Source: an uncultured Eubacteriales bacterium
Lineage (GTDB): Bacteria > Bacillota > Clostridia > Oscillospirales > Acutalibacteraceae
Reading direction: 5' to 3'
Length of the DNA: 16,785 bases
NCBI GenBank assembly: GCA_934525065.1
Contig: CAKSYX010000038.1
Coordinates: 1 to 16,785, forward strand
Of the stretch, positions 1-6,609 are shown one piece after another. The notes beneath the pieces were generated by a model. That model was not told the origin of the DNA. It saw only the letters and a program-made list of their open reading frames with translations, and did no database searches. The position numbers and the translations under genes were made by a program. The stretch's first letter is position 1; each line of letters begins with the position of its first letter.

Positions 1-296
1 GGTTTTGATAAGCTTCGTGAAATATAGTCTTTTTCTTTTTGTTTTGCTCTTTGGTCTGCACTAAATGCGACAGCCCCTTTTGCGATTGCTTGCGGTGTAC
101 CTTGCCGTTTATACTGCATAAAAACACCCATCTAACATCCAACATCCAAAATCTAAAATCTGACTTCGTACGGAGGTCGCTTGAGGCACCGTGAATTTAG
201 ATTTTAGATGTTAGATATCAGACGTGTTTATTTTTACTCAGTGCAGAGATGAACGCCCATGAAAACCGAGGCTTGCGTTTATTCGCAAACAAACGC
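1..296. other. Left-edge region without a convincing gene
   Basis: No supported gene lies here. A minus-strand frame is open from an ATG at 117-119 to the window edge (39 codons, Lys/Gln/Ala-rich), but it has no ribosome-binding site and its Lys content follows from A-rich DNA, so I do not call it. The stretch also holds the inverted repeat at 131-224 and, at its right end, the T-tract of the terminator of the neighbouring glucosidase gene. Confidence 0.5.
131..224. repeat. AT-rich inverted repeat (possible REP/MITE-like stem-loop)
   Basis: The left arm, about 141-163, reads AACATCCAAAATCTAAAATC. The right arm, about 195-216, is nearly its reverse complement (TTTAGATTTTAGATGTTAGA). A second partial copy of the left arm (TCTAACATCC) sits at 131-140. 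The central segment 161-178 can form a small imperfect GAC/GTC hairpin. Such arms recur as dispersed elements in some genomes, but one copy in the window cannot show mobility. Confidence 0.5.
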
Positions 297-327
297 AAAA
301 AGGACCGCTTAGAAAACCAAGCGGTCC
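296..327 (-). terminator. Rho-independent terminator of the GH3 gene
   Basis: A perfect 9-bp stem (302-310 with 319-327) encloses an 8-nt loop. Read on the minus strand, the stem is followed by TTTTT (complement of 297-301). It lies about 50 bp past the stop of the GH3 gene. Confidence 0.85.
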
Positions 328-378
328 ACTGTTTAACTTGTGAAGGCTTTCCGACTTATACCAAAAACAGCTTTTGCA

Positions 379-2826
379 TTATACCATTTTGAGCAGCGCA
401 GGAAGCTTCATGATTGCCGAGCCGAGACCGGCAAGAATTTTTCCGACGCCCTTGACGGTGCTGCCGTCATCATTGAGAACCATGAGCAGACCCTCTGCCA
501 TATCCTCGGTGAAAACGCCGCTGCTCATCGTGATAAAGTTGCGGATCGGAATCTGGAGGGCCATAGCCTTGACCATGTCAACCGTTGAGTTGCTCTCCTT
601 GAAAACTGCGTTGAGTGCCTTGTCAATGACGGTGTTGATGATTCCGCCCCACTTTGAGCCCTTGGTGCGCTCAAGCGAATCAAGAAGGGTGAACGGCTCG
701 TTTCCGCGCTCACACGGCGGAATTTCGTGACCGAGAACAGCGGTGAACGCCTCATCGGAAACCGTCTGAACGTCTGCGGTGTAATACTCCGGAGCAACCT
801 TCCTGTAATCGGGAACAGCAACGTCCTTTGCGGTCGATTCAACCGTAACCGTGCCCTCAAGGCGGATGTCGCGGCTTGAAGTGCCGACAAGAATATCAAA
901 CTCACCGCTTTCAACGTGCCAGTCGTTGATGTTTACGTTGTAATAAGCGAAAGCACGCTTTGAAAGAACAAGCTTGACCTCTTTCTCTTCGCCCGGCTCA
1001 AGGAAGGTCTTTGAAAATGCGCGAAGCTCCTTTACGGGGCGAAAGATCGTGCTTTCCCTGTCTGAAACATAAAGCTCCGAGATTTCGGCACCGCCAGCGC
1101 TGCCGGTGTTCTTGACCTTGAAGGATACGGTCAGCTCATCGGTATCCTTAATTTTTTTCTTTGAAAGCTTAAGGTCTGAATATTCAAACGTGGTATATGA
1201 AAGGCCGAAGCCAAACGGGAACAGAACGCTTCTTTTTGCCGAATCGTAGTATCTGTATCCGATATAAACGCTGTCTCTGTATTCGGTCGTCATGACTGTT
1301 CCGGGGTAATAATTGATGCACTGGGTGTCGGCAAGGGAGAGTGGATAGGTCTCCGCAAGCTTTCCGCAGGGATTCTGCTTTCCTGTGAGTATATCGCAGA
1401 CTGCGCCGCCGGTCGCCTGTCCGCCGAGATACGCGTTGAGAAGACCCTTCACGTCTGAAAGCCACGGCATTGTGACGGGTGAACCGCCGGAAAGAACAAC
1501 AACAACGTTCTTGTTAACCTTGCAGATTTCTTCTGCAAGGCGGTTGTGCGCTGCCGGAAGCTCAAGCGTGGTTCTGTCATAGCCCTCCGCTTCGTATTCA
1601 TCGGTCAGGCCGATGAAGAGCAGAACGACGTCGCTCTTTTTTGCAAGTGCGCAGGCGTCATTGATGAGAAGCTGAGAGATTGCAGAGCTCTTTTTGTTGT
1701 AGCCCGGTGAATAAAGGGGCTGATAACCTGCGCTCACAAGCTCGGTGAATGCGTCCGAAAGCTCGGTCGGGTTGATTTGTGAAGAGCCTGCACCCTGATA
1801 GCGCGGTGAACGGGCAAGTTCACCGATGACGGCAATTTTCTGACCCTTTTTGAGGGGAAGAATATTGTCTTCGTTTTTGAGCAGTACCATTGACTGAGCG
1901 GCGATTTTGCGCGCAAGCTCATGGTGTGCTTTTTTGTCATATGAATAAACACCGAGGGCTTTTTCAGACTTGAAGGCAAGGTCAAGGAGCCTGTCAACGC
2001 ATTTGTCAAGGTCATCAACAGAGAGCCTTCCGCGACGAACCGCGTCGGCAATCTTTTTGTCATTGTAACCGCCGGAGGTGGGCATTTCAAGGTCGTTACC
2101 GGCAATTATGCCCTGAACGCGGTCGTTTGCTGCGCCCCAGTCGGTAACGACGATTCCGTCAAAGCCCCATTCGTCGCGCAGAACCTGCGTCTGAAGGAAG
2201 AAGCTGTCTGAGCAGTATTCGCCGTTGAGCTTGTTATAGGCATTCATAACGGTCCAGGGCTTGCCCTTTTTGACCGCAATTTCAAAAGCGGTGAGGTATA
2301 TTTCGCGCAGTGTGCGCTCGTCAACAACGCTGTCAACGGACATACGGCGCATCTCCTGGTTATTGGTTGCAAAATGCTTGAGAGAGGTTCCGATCCCCTT
2401 TGACTGAATGCCGTTTATGAGGCCTGCGGCAACCTCGCCGGCAAGCAGCGGATCTTCGGAAAAATATTCAAAGTTTCTTCCGCAAAGGGGAGAGCGCTTC
2501 ATGTTGACGCCGGGGCCGAGCAGAACGCTGACCTGTTCGGCAAGGCATTCTTCGCCCAACGCAACGCCCATTTCATAAAGCAGCGAGGGATCCCATGAGC
2601 TTGCGGTCGTTACGGCAGTCGGAAAGCACGTTGCCGGAACGGAATTGTCAAGGCTCGGGCCGCCGTTCTTTTCGTCTTTTTTTCTCAGACCGTGAGGGCC
2701 GTCCGTGAGCATTATTGAGGGAATGTCAAGGCGTTCAATGCCTTTTGTGTGCCAAAAATCCTTGCCGGAGCAAAGGCTCGCTTTTTCTTCAAGGGTAAGC
2801 TTATCAATGAGTTCCCGGTACTTCAT
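379..2826 (-). CDS. Glycoside hydrolase family 3 beta-glucosidase
   Basis: An 815-residue GH3 enzyme, expected to release beta-linked glucose (or a similar sugar) from the non-reducing ends of oligosaccharides. Seen: the (beta/alpha)8 domain starts at residue 1, with TDGPHGLR at 41-48, the conserved KHFATNNQE at 150-158, and GIVVTDWGA, whose Asp229 sits where the GH3 nucleophile is. The alpha/beta-sandwich domain (about 305-500) holds EGYDRTTLELP at 414-424, and an Fn3-like domain covers about 563-650. There is no signal peptide, so the enzyme is probably cytoplasmic and acts on imported oligosaccharides. The extra 150 residues at the C-terminus (about 665-815) have no assigned role. GGAGGTC (2833-2839) sits 6 nt before the ATG. 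The gene is monocistronic, with its own promoter and terminator. Exact sugar specificity (glucose, xylose, GlcNAc) cannot be read from sequence. Confidence 0.93.
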   Translation of the reverse strand: MKYRELIDKLTLEEKASLCSGKDFWHTKGIERLDIPSIMLTDGPHGLRKKDEKNGGPSLDNSVPATCFPTAVTTASSWDPSLLYEMGVALGEECLAEQVSVLLGPGVNMKRSPLCGRNFEYFSEDPLLAGEVAAGLINGIQSKGIGTSLKHFATNNQEMRRMSVDSVVDERTLREIYLTAFEIAVKKGKPWTVMNAYNKLNGEYCSDSFFLQTQVLRDEWGFDGIVVTDWGAANDRVQGIIAGNDLEMPTSGGYNDKKIADAVRRGRLSVDDLDKCVDRLLDLAFKSEKALGVYSYDKKAHHELARKIAAQSMVLLKNEDNILPLKKGQKIAVIGELARSPRYQGAGSSQINPTELSDAFTELVSAGYQPLYSPGYNKKSSAISQLLINDACALAKKSDVVLLFIGLTDEYEAEGYDRTTLELPAAHNRLAEEICKVNKNVVVVLSGGSPVTMPWLSDVKGLLNAYLGGQATGGAVCDILTGKQNPCGKLAETYPLSLADTQCINYYPGTVMTTEYRDSVYIGYRYYDSAKRSVLFPFGFGLSYTTFEYSDLKLSKKKIKDTDELTVSFKVKNTGSAGGAEISELYVSDRESTIFRPVKELRAFSKTFLEPGEEKEVKLVLSKRAFAYYNVNINDWHVESGEFDILVGTSSRDIRLEGTVTVESTAKDVAVPDYRKVAPEYYTADVQTVSDEAFTAVLGHEIPPCERGNEPFTLLDSLERTKGSKWGGIINTVIDKALNAVFKESNSTVDMVKAMALQIPIRNFITMSSGVFTEDMAEGLLMVLNDDGSTVKGVGKILAGLGSAIMKLPALLKMV

Positions 2827-2877
2827 ATCTGACCTCCAAAAAATTTAGTATAGCTTTATAAGCCATATTCACTTCTA

Positions 2878-2906
2878 ATTATATACATCTTTTCTTTCAA
2901 GGTCAA
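2878..2906 (-). promoter_or_regulatory. Sigma-A promoter of the GH3 gene
   Basis: On the minus strand, TTGACC (2901-2906), a 17-bp spacer and a perfect TATAAT (2878-2883). Transcription should start near 2871, giving a leader of about 45 nt that contains the GGAGGTC ribosome-binding site. No clear operator is visible. Confidence 0.85.
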
Positions 2907-2993
2907 CTGTTTTTAAAGACATTGTTTCCTTCGAAAGAAAGGCAAGCCGTGTTCCTTGACCGGGGATTAACAAATGTCCTGCGGAGCATTGTT

Positions 2994-3224
2994 TTATTTT
3001 GTTTTTTCCTTAGTCTCCTCTCCGAACTCTTTCCCGTTGACAAGGAAGTCTATCGAAAGAGAAAAATAATCCGAAAGCCTTCGCAGCATTTCAAGGTCGG
3101 GGCTGCGCTTTCCGTTTTCGTAATAGGAGAGGGCCTCGCGGCTGATGTTCAAATCCATAGCGACCTTGAGTTGGTTGAGACCGCGGCTTTTTCGCGCTTT
3201 CTTCAGGCCTATCATGCCGTTCAA
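2994..3224 (-). CDS. Small XRE-family (Cro/CI-like) transcriptional regulator
   Basis: A 76-residue protein that is almost entirely one helix-turn-helix domain (LKKARKSRGLNQ, then DLNISREALSYYENGKRSPD, then LRRLSDYFSLSIDFLV), followed by a Lys/Glu-rich tail. Start choice: the frame is open for a further 150 codons upstream, but AAAGGAGG (3233-3240) lies 8 nt before a TTG at 3222-3224 and 17 nt before the first ATG of the domain (3213-3215). TTG is therefore preferred, and the upstream extension has no family character. With no sensory domain, the protein probably responds to its own level or to a partner. It diverges from the zinc-ribbon gene, with two perfect palindromes between them, so it is inferred to be an autoregulated repressor of both directions. 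Confidence 0.85.
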   Translation of the reverse strand: MNGMIGLKKARKSRGLNQLKVAMDLNISREALSYYENGKRSPDLEMLRRLSDYFSLSIDFLVNGKEFGEETKEKTK

Positions 3225-3251
3225 AGAGAACCCCTCCTTTCGAAAATACCG

Positions 3252-3280
3252 TTGACTATATTGTAACAAAATGTTACAAT
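3252..3280 (+). promoter_or_regulatory. Sigma-A promoter of the zinc-ribbon gene, overlapped by an operator
   Basis: TTGACT (3252-3257), a 17-bp spacer and TACAAT (3275-3280). The palindrome at 3260-3280 covers most of the spacer and the whole -10 box, so a protein bound there should block RNA polymerase. Confidence 0.75.
3260..3280. promoter_or_regulatory. Palindromic operator 1
   Basis: ATTGTAACA, AAA, TGTTACAAT: a perfect 9-bp inverted repeat with a 3-bp spacer. Short perfect dyads of this size between an XRE gene and its divergent neighbour are the usual binding site of the regulator. Binding itself is inferred. Confidence 0.75.
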
Positions 3281-3284
3281 GGTT

Positions 3285-3303
3285 ATGTAACAGTGTGTTA
3301 CAT
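3285..3303. promoter_or_regulatory. Palindromic operator 2
   Basis: ATGTAACA, GTG, TGTTACAT: a perfect 8-bp inverted repeat with a 3-bp spacer. It shares the core TGTAACA-N3-TGTTACA with operator 1, and the two centres are 24 bp apart. It covers the expected start of the plus-strand transcript. Confidence 0.75.
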
Positions 3304-3330
3304 CTATCTTCTTTTCGGAGGTGATTCAAG

Positions 3331-3513
3331 GTGGCTGAATTCTGCGTTGACTGCTTCAACAAAATGAATTGCTCAAGTATAAAAGAAAAAAACCTCGTTC
3401 TTTCCGGCGAAGCGGAGCTTTGTGAGGGCTGCGGAAAATATAAGCGGACGGTCGTTTGTCTCAGACCGGGGCTGCTTTCCCGGCTGAAAAAAGTGCTGTT
3501 TTCTTTCGGCTGA
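3331..3513 (+). CDS. 60-residue zinc-ribbon-like protein
   Basis: A small protein with two CxxC pairs, CVDC at residues 5-8 and CEGC at 31-34, spaced as in a zinc ribbon. Two further Cys (14 and 43) and a basic C-terminus follow (RPGLLSRLKKVLF). GTG start; GGAGGTG (3317-3323) lies 7 nt upstream. It is transcribed away from the XRE gene under a promoter overlapped by the regulator's likely operators. It could be a partner or antirepressor of the XRE protein, or simply its regulated target. Uncharacterised small CxxC proteins of this kind occur in Clostridia; I know of no established function. Confidence 0.75.
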   Translation: MAEFCVDCFNKMNCSSIKEKNLVLSGEAELCEGCGKYKRTVVCLRPGLLSRLKKVLFSFG

Positions 3514-3524
3514 ACTGTTATGAA

Positions 3525-3544
3525 TGTTACAATTGTTTTACAAT
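3525..3544 (+). promoter_or_regulatory. Operator-like TTACAAT direct repeat
   Basis: TTACAAT occurs at 3527-3533 and again at 3538-3544, exactly 11 bp apart, or about one helical turn. The first copy is part of TGTTACAAT, which is identical to the right arm of operator 1. The pair lies directly upstream of the -35 box at 3547. It is a candidate second target of the XRE regulator, but the dyad is degenerate. Confidence 0.4.
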
Positions 3545-3546
3545 CC

Positions 3547-3575
3547 TTGCTATTGCTTTCGCTTTCGGTTATAAT
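3547..3575 (+). promoter_or_regulatory. Sigma-A promoter of the DUF2238-like membrane gene
   Basis: TTGCTA (3547-3552), a 17-bp spacer and a perfect TATAAT (3570-3575), with a start expected near 3582 and a short leader of about 30 nt. There is no terminator between the zinc-ribbon gene and this promoter, so readthrough is possible. Confidence 0.75.
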
Positions 3576-3612
3576 TCCGTAGTAACTATTTTGAAAGACA
3601 GGCGGTATACAG

Positions 3613-4416
3613 ATGAAAACCGAAGCATCGTTCAAAAACAGCAGCCATTCTGCATCTGAAATCAGGAATGGGCAGAAGATGACCGCAGCACAAAGGCTCA
3701 AGGCCCACTTTTCTTTTCAATTTAAAAGGCTCAAAAGCGAAGGCAGTGTGATTGAGTTTATCTTTTGGGCGGTATCGACCGCTCTGATGATCTATACGAT
3801 ATATCACGGAAAACAAGAGGAGCTTGCTCCGAGCCTGATTCTCGCAATCACGCTCAACACTCTTGCAACGGTTGCGGTTCCGGTTTTTGCAATGATTTTT
3901 CCGCACAGCTTTTTCCTCGGCAGGCTGACGGCCAGAACTCAGACTTATTTTGATATTCTTGTCATTTCCGGCTCGTTCTTCTGCTACGGATACAGTATGT
4001 ATGAATACATTGCGGAATATGATAAGTGGCAGCACTTTATCTCGGGCTTTCTTGTTGTTTTCCTCGGAGCGGAGCTTTTGAAAACCTTCTTCCCAAAGAA
4101 AAAGATTGAACCCGTTTTCGGCCTTATCGGCGGAACAGGACTTTCCTTCGCAATTATTGTTATCTGGGAGCTGTTTGAGTTCACCGCAGACTTTTTTATT
4201 GCAGGCTCAACCAATCAGGGATATAACTACGGTATGGACGAAAAGCTTTTGTTCATCAGGCTTTTCGGCCACGGTGCCGGAAACGTTGGGCAGTACCCGC
4301 TGTTTGACACGATTTTTGACATGATGGCGGCCACGGTCGGAATTGCCGCGGCGGCGGTTCTGTATATCGTCATCATGAAAATCAAGGAGAAAAAAAGCGC
4401 GAAAAGAAGCGCGTAG
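3613..4416 (+). CDS. DUF2238/YjdF-like multi-pass membrane protein
   Basis: 267 residues with a hydrophilic, Lys/Arg-containing N-terminus (1-44) and about six membrane segments (roughly 46-64, 72-97, 111-133, 138-157, 166-189, 234-256). The polar motifs fit the DUF2238 (YjdF) pattern: DKWQH at 137-141 before a helix, WELFEF at 185-190, and DTIFD at 232-236. These acidic and His residues near membrane borders suggest a conserved ion or metal site, but the family has no established function. The ribosome-binding site before ATG 3613 is weak (AGGCGG at 3600-3605), and a second Met at residue 23 is an alternative start. It has its own promoter and terminator. The operator-like half-sites upstream link it tentatively to the XRE/zinc-ribbon locus. 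Confidence 0.75.
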   Translation: MKTEASFKNSSHSASEIRNGQKMTAAQRLKAHFSFQFKRLKSEGSVIEFIFWAVSTALMIYTIYHGKQEELAPSLILAITLNTLATVAVPVFAMIFPHSFFLGRLTARTQTYFDILVISGSFFCYGYSMYEYIAEYDKWQHFISGFLVVFLGAELLKTFFPKKKIEPVFGLIGGTGLSFAIIVIWELFEFTADFFIAGSTNQGYNYGMDEKLLFIRLFGHGAGNVGQYPLFDTIFDMMAATVGIAAAAVLYIVIMKIKEKKSAKRSA

Positions 4417-4428
4417 GCGTAAAAATAT

Positions 4429-4467
4429 GACCGTTTCGGAGGTTTTCCAAAGCGGTCTTTAATTTTT
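4429..4467 (+). terminator. Terminator after the DUF2238-like gene
   Basis: An 8-bp stem with one G-U pair, GACCGTTT (4429-4436) with AAGCGGTC (4450-4457), followed by the T-rich tract TTTAATTTTT (4458-4467). Confidence 0.8.
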
Positions 4468-4477
4468 GAAAAGCATA

Positions 4478-4507
4478 TTGACGGACGTGCACTTATTATG
4501 GTACACT
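4478..4507 (+). promoter_or_regulatory. Promoter of the Usp-like gene
   Basis: TTGACG (4478-4483), an 18-bp spacer and TACACT (4502-4507). A second weaker candidate lies closer to the gene, TTGTCT (4559-4564) with 17 bp to TATATA (4582-4587), so the leader is either about 95 or about 15 nt long. Confidence 0.6.
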
Positions 4508-4609
4508 GAAGCTGATATATGGGGAGAGAAGAAAAATAAAACTTTTTACGTTTTAATGTTGTCTTTAGGTAGTCGGGTTATTATATAACTGTAATCAGGA
4601 GGTGGCGAC

Positions 4610-5026
4610 ATGAACGGAAACAACGTTCTCGTTTGCGTAACGCCGCAGGAAAGCTCAAAGAACCTCATTGAGGCCGGCAGGCTCCTTGCCGAAAAGAACG
4701 ACGCGGAGCTTGAGGTCATCACGGTTCTCCCCCTCAACGGCGAAGCGCAGAAGGACTGTCCGCAAATGCTTGACCGGCTGTTTCAGGCCGTTCAGGACGC
4801 AAAGGGCGAGATGGCGGTCTATTTCAGCGATGATCCTGACCTCACCATTGCCGCTCATATGGCAAAAACAAAGCCGATGCTGCTTGTTGTCGGTTTCCCC
4901 GGAGAAAACAGTAATAATTTCGTTTCACTGATACATCTTCTCGTTCCGGAGACGCCGATAAGCATGGTTGACGGCAACAAAAAGATTTACAATATGCTCC
5001 CCTTTGAGGAAAACCACGTTCGCTGA
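4610..5026 (+). CDS. Universal-stress-protein fold, KdpD-Usp-like
   Basis: 138 residues. The N-terminus (VLVCVTPQESSKNLIEAGRL, residues 6-25) closely follows the Usp domain of KdpD sensor kinases: a beta strand, the TPQ/SSK loop, then a helix, and a second strand ELEVITVLPL. A later strand LLVVGFPG (91-98) takes the place of the nucleotide-contacting region of Usp proteins, but the full G-2x-G-9x-G(S/T) ATP signature is absent, so nucleotide binding is doubtful. It has no kinase or membrane part, hence a stand-alone soluble protein. Start: AGGAGGTG (4597-4604) is 5 nt before the ATG. It is flanked by terminators on both sides, so it is a single-gene unit. The role is unknown; stress or potassium signalling is only suggested by the fold. 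Confidence 0.75.
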   Translation: MNGNNVLVCVTPQESSKNLIEAGRLLAEKNDAELEVITVLPLNGEAQKDCPQMLDRLFQAVQDAKGEMAVYFSDDPDLTIAAHMAKTKPMLLVVGFPGENSNNFVSLIHLLVPETPISMVDGNKKIYNMLPFEENHVR

Positions 5027-5079
5027 ACATAGCGGTTTCTCCTGCTCATAATCTAAACAGCTTCCACAAACTCTCCCCC

Positions 5080-5106
5080 GGCAACTTGGTTGCCACGTTT
5101 GTTTTT
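5080..5106 (+). terminator. Terminator of the Usp-like gene
   Basis: GGCAAC (5080-5085), loop TTG, GTTGCC (5089-5094), then a T-rich run to 5106 and beyond. A second hairpin follows within 20 bp. Confidence 0.75.
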
Positions 5107-5125
5107 TCATTTTTTTCTCTCTGCC

Positions 5126-5155
5126 AAAAGACCGACTCGAAAGAGCCGGTCTTTT
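5126..5155. terminator. Bidirectional terminator between convergent genes
   Basis: AAAAGACCG-A-CTC pairs with GAG-C-CGGTCTTTT around a GAAA tetraloop, giving 12 pairs with one A/C mismatch. The A-run on one arm and T-run on the other allow termination in both directions: after the Usp-like gene and after the Q-rich gene, whose stop is 13 bp away. Confidence 0.75.
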
Positions 5156-5168
5156 GGTCTTTTCAAAC

Positions 5169-5303
5169 TCAGTAGTTCTGCTGCTGATTCTGCTGCTGTC
5201 TCTGTTGCTGCTGCTGATTCTGCTGGTTCTGCTGCTGATTCTGTTGCTGCTGCTGAGCCTGCTGGTTCTGCTGCTGTCTCTGCTGTTTATTCTGCTTTGC
5301 CAT
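5169..5303 (-). CDS. 44-residue Gln/Asn-rich protein, putative spore protein
   Basis: A short minus-strand gene read as MAKQNKQQRQQQNQQAQQ and so on, ending QQQNY. It has 29 Gln and 7 Asn among 44 residues, two Arg, two Lys and no acidic residue. AAGGAG (5314-5319) sits 10 nt before the ATG. Gln codons are mostly CAG with two CAA, and AAC, AAT, AGA and GCT codons break up the run, so it is a coding-compatible sequence on a CAG-repeat background that could change length by slippage. The promoter upstream resembles those used by the forespore factor sigma-G. Small basic Q/N-rich proteins include gamma-type small acid-soluble spore proteins of Bacillus, and the window also contains ypeB. A spore-core or coat role is therefore plausible but inferred. 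I know of no named family that it matches. Confidence 0.65.
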   Translation of the reverse strand: MAKQNKQQRQQQNQQAQQQQQNQQQNQQNQQQQQRQQQNQQQNY

Positions 5304-5358
5304 TGGTTTCAGTCTCCTTTTTTGAAGTTGACGAAAATCCGTCGGATTCTGTCAAGCT

Positions 5359-5388
5359 TAGTATTCCGCAAAGTCCGCCGTCAATTCA
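5359..5388 (-). promoter_or_regulatory. Putative sigma-G (forespore) promoter of the Q-rich gene
   Basis: On the minus strand, TGAATT (5383-5388), a 17-bp spacer and AATACTA (5359-5365). The B. subtilis sigma-G pattern is roughly G(ACT)AT(AG) with 17-18 bp to CATNNTA, so there is one mismatch in each box. The leader would be about 48 nt. No good sigma-A promoter is visible in the same interval. Confidence 0.5.
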
Positions 5389-5419
5389 AATTGCCCTGAA
5401 CAGAGATCAAGGAAATTTT

Positions 5420-5469
5420 TTGAAAAAATTCTTCGCCGGCAGCTGCCTGTTCGGTAACTGCCGGCGAAG
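5420..5469 (-). terminator. Strong terminator of the acetyltransferase operon
   Basis: A perfect 12-bp GC-rich stem, CTTCGCCGGCAG (5431-5442) with CTGCCGGCGAAG (5458-5469). Read on the minus strand it is followed by AATTTTTTCA. It lies 22 bp past the stop of the acetyltransferase gene and isolates that operon from the Q-rich gene. Confidence 0.9.
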
Positions 5470-5490
5470 ATATATATGGTATCACACCCG

Positions 5491-6609
5491 TCAAACCTTA
5501 TCGACCGAAGAAATTCCGAGCGGACAAAGCGGCGACCATGCGTTGAAAAGCGCATTGCTGCTTTGTGCGGCCTCCGGCCTTGTGAGAGCAAGAGCGGCTT
5601 CCTGCTGTGAGAAGGAAAGCTCAGGCTTCCTCTTTGTTTCACTGACGCTTACGCCGCCGTTTTTGAGCGTAATTTCAAGCGTTTCTTCTCCGAGCTTCAG
5701 AACGATTGAACCCTCCGGAAGAGGTGTAAGGCTTTGCTTGAAGGAGAAAAGCTTTTCGATAACATTTTTGAAGTTTAAAATTTTGATGCTTGCCGCCGTT
5801 TCAATTTTGTAATGCTCGGCGAAGGCAAGCACTTCTTTAAGAATTTTCGGCTCAAACGGATCAAGCCAAAGCTTAAAGCCCTTTTTCAGCCGTTTCTTTT
5901 GGCCGAAGGCGGAGAGAACGTCCTTTGCATCGGCGCAATCCTTTAAAACAAGCTCGGAGACAGCCGTTTCGTCACCCTTATAAATGAGATATCCGGCTGT
6001 TTTTCCGCCATCGTCAAGAATGAGGAACGGTTCGCTGTTCCACGTTGAGAGGATTGAAAAGAGCCTTTCGCTTTCACGCTCATAGTACGCCGGAAGCGTT
6101 TTTTGAAGCGCTTCAAGCTCAAGCAGCTCGCTTTCCTTTTCGGGCTTTTTGAAGGAAAAGCTTTTTTTCGCGTTGTATCTGCGAAGAAAGTGATCCGAAA
6201 TCTCTGCGCTGTAAAGCAGACCGCAGGGAACGTAACCGTAACGCTCATAGCGTCCGCGGTAGCCGGAGAGGATTGCGAGATCGGCACCGTTTTCAAGCCC
6301 CTTTTTGTTTGAATAGAGCAAAAGCTCATTCATGATGCCCTTGCCGCGCTGCGATTTTGCAACCGCAACCGAACCGATTCCGCTCACGGTGAGACTGCCT
6401 TGCGGAAGAACAAGCTTTCCGGGATACACCAGAACAGCACCGACAATTCGACCCTTGTCCTTATATATTCCGTGCATAGCGGCTGTTTCAGGATACCGGT
6501 ACACCTTCGGAACCTTTTTTGAAAAGTCAATTTTAAAGACCCTGTTTTCAAAGTCAAGAAGCTCTTCAAAGTCATTTCTTTCGGCTTCAAAAATCATTTT
6601 GTTTTCCAT
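5491..6609 (-). CDS. Eis-like GNAT N-acetyltransferase
   Basis: 372 residues with the three-part layout of Eis-type acetyltransferases: an N-terminal GNAT domain, a second GNAT-like domain (about 150-265), and a C-terminal SCP2-like lobe (about 270-372) ending in SSVDKV. The acetyl-CoA pyrophosphate loop QRGKGI is at 87-92, after strand IGSVAVAKS, and YRGRYERYGYVPCG is at 117-130. It should transfer acetyl from acetyl-CoA to an amine; Eis proteins acetylate aminoglycosides or lysines, but this substrate is unknown. It is the last gene of a three-gene operon, and its ATG shares one base with the stop of the gene before it (TAATG). No strong ribosome-binding site precedes the ATG, which fits translational coupling. 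Met5 is an alternative start. Confidence 0.85.
   Translation of the reverse strand: MENKMIFEAERNDFEELLDFENRVFKIDFSKKVPKVYRYPETAAMHGIYKDKGRIVGAVLVYPGKLVLPQGSLTVSGIGSVAVAKSQRGKGIMNELLLYSNKKGLENGADLAILSGYRGRYERYGYVPCGLLYSAEISDHFLRRYNAKKSFSFKKPEKESELLELEALQKTLPAYYERESERLFSILSTWNSEPFLILDDGGKTAGYLIYKGDETAVSELVLKDCADAKDVLSAFGQKKRLKKGFKLWLDPFEPKILKEVLAFAEHYKIETAASIKILNFKNVIEKLFSFKQSLTPLPEGSIVLKLGEETLEITLKNGGVSVSETKRKPELSFSQQEAALALTRPEAAQSSNALFNAWSPLCPLGISSVDKV

Noticed and set aside
1..119. Minus-strand partial frame of 39 codons beginning with ATG at 117-119
   Set aside because: It has no ribosome-binding site, a composition explained by A-rich DNA, no recognisable motif, and sits next to a repeat. 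It could be the start of a gene beyond the edge, but the support is too weak.
131..224. Inverted repeat as a possible CRISPR or mobile-element end
   Set aside because: There are no regular spacers, no transposase and no target duplication; it is only one stem-loop.
3225..3701. N-terminal extension of the XRE frame to an ATG at 3701
   Set aside because: It would run through the operators and antisense to the zinc-ribbon gene. The extension has no domain character, and a good ribosome-binding site points to the TTG at 3222-3224.
5169..5303. Glutamine-codon tract as pure non-coding trinucleotide repeat
   Set aside because: The pattern is interrupted by in-frame AAC, AAT, AGA, GCT and CAA codons, and has a start, a ribosome-binding site and a promoter-like sequence, so a gene is the better reading.
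5154..5399. Plus-strand Leu-rich frame that looks like a transmembrane protein
   Set aside because: It is the antisense reading of the CAG/CTG repeat (CTG = Leu). It overlaps the terminator, and the minus strand has start, ribosome-binding site, promoter and a sensible stop.
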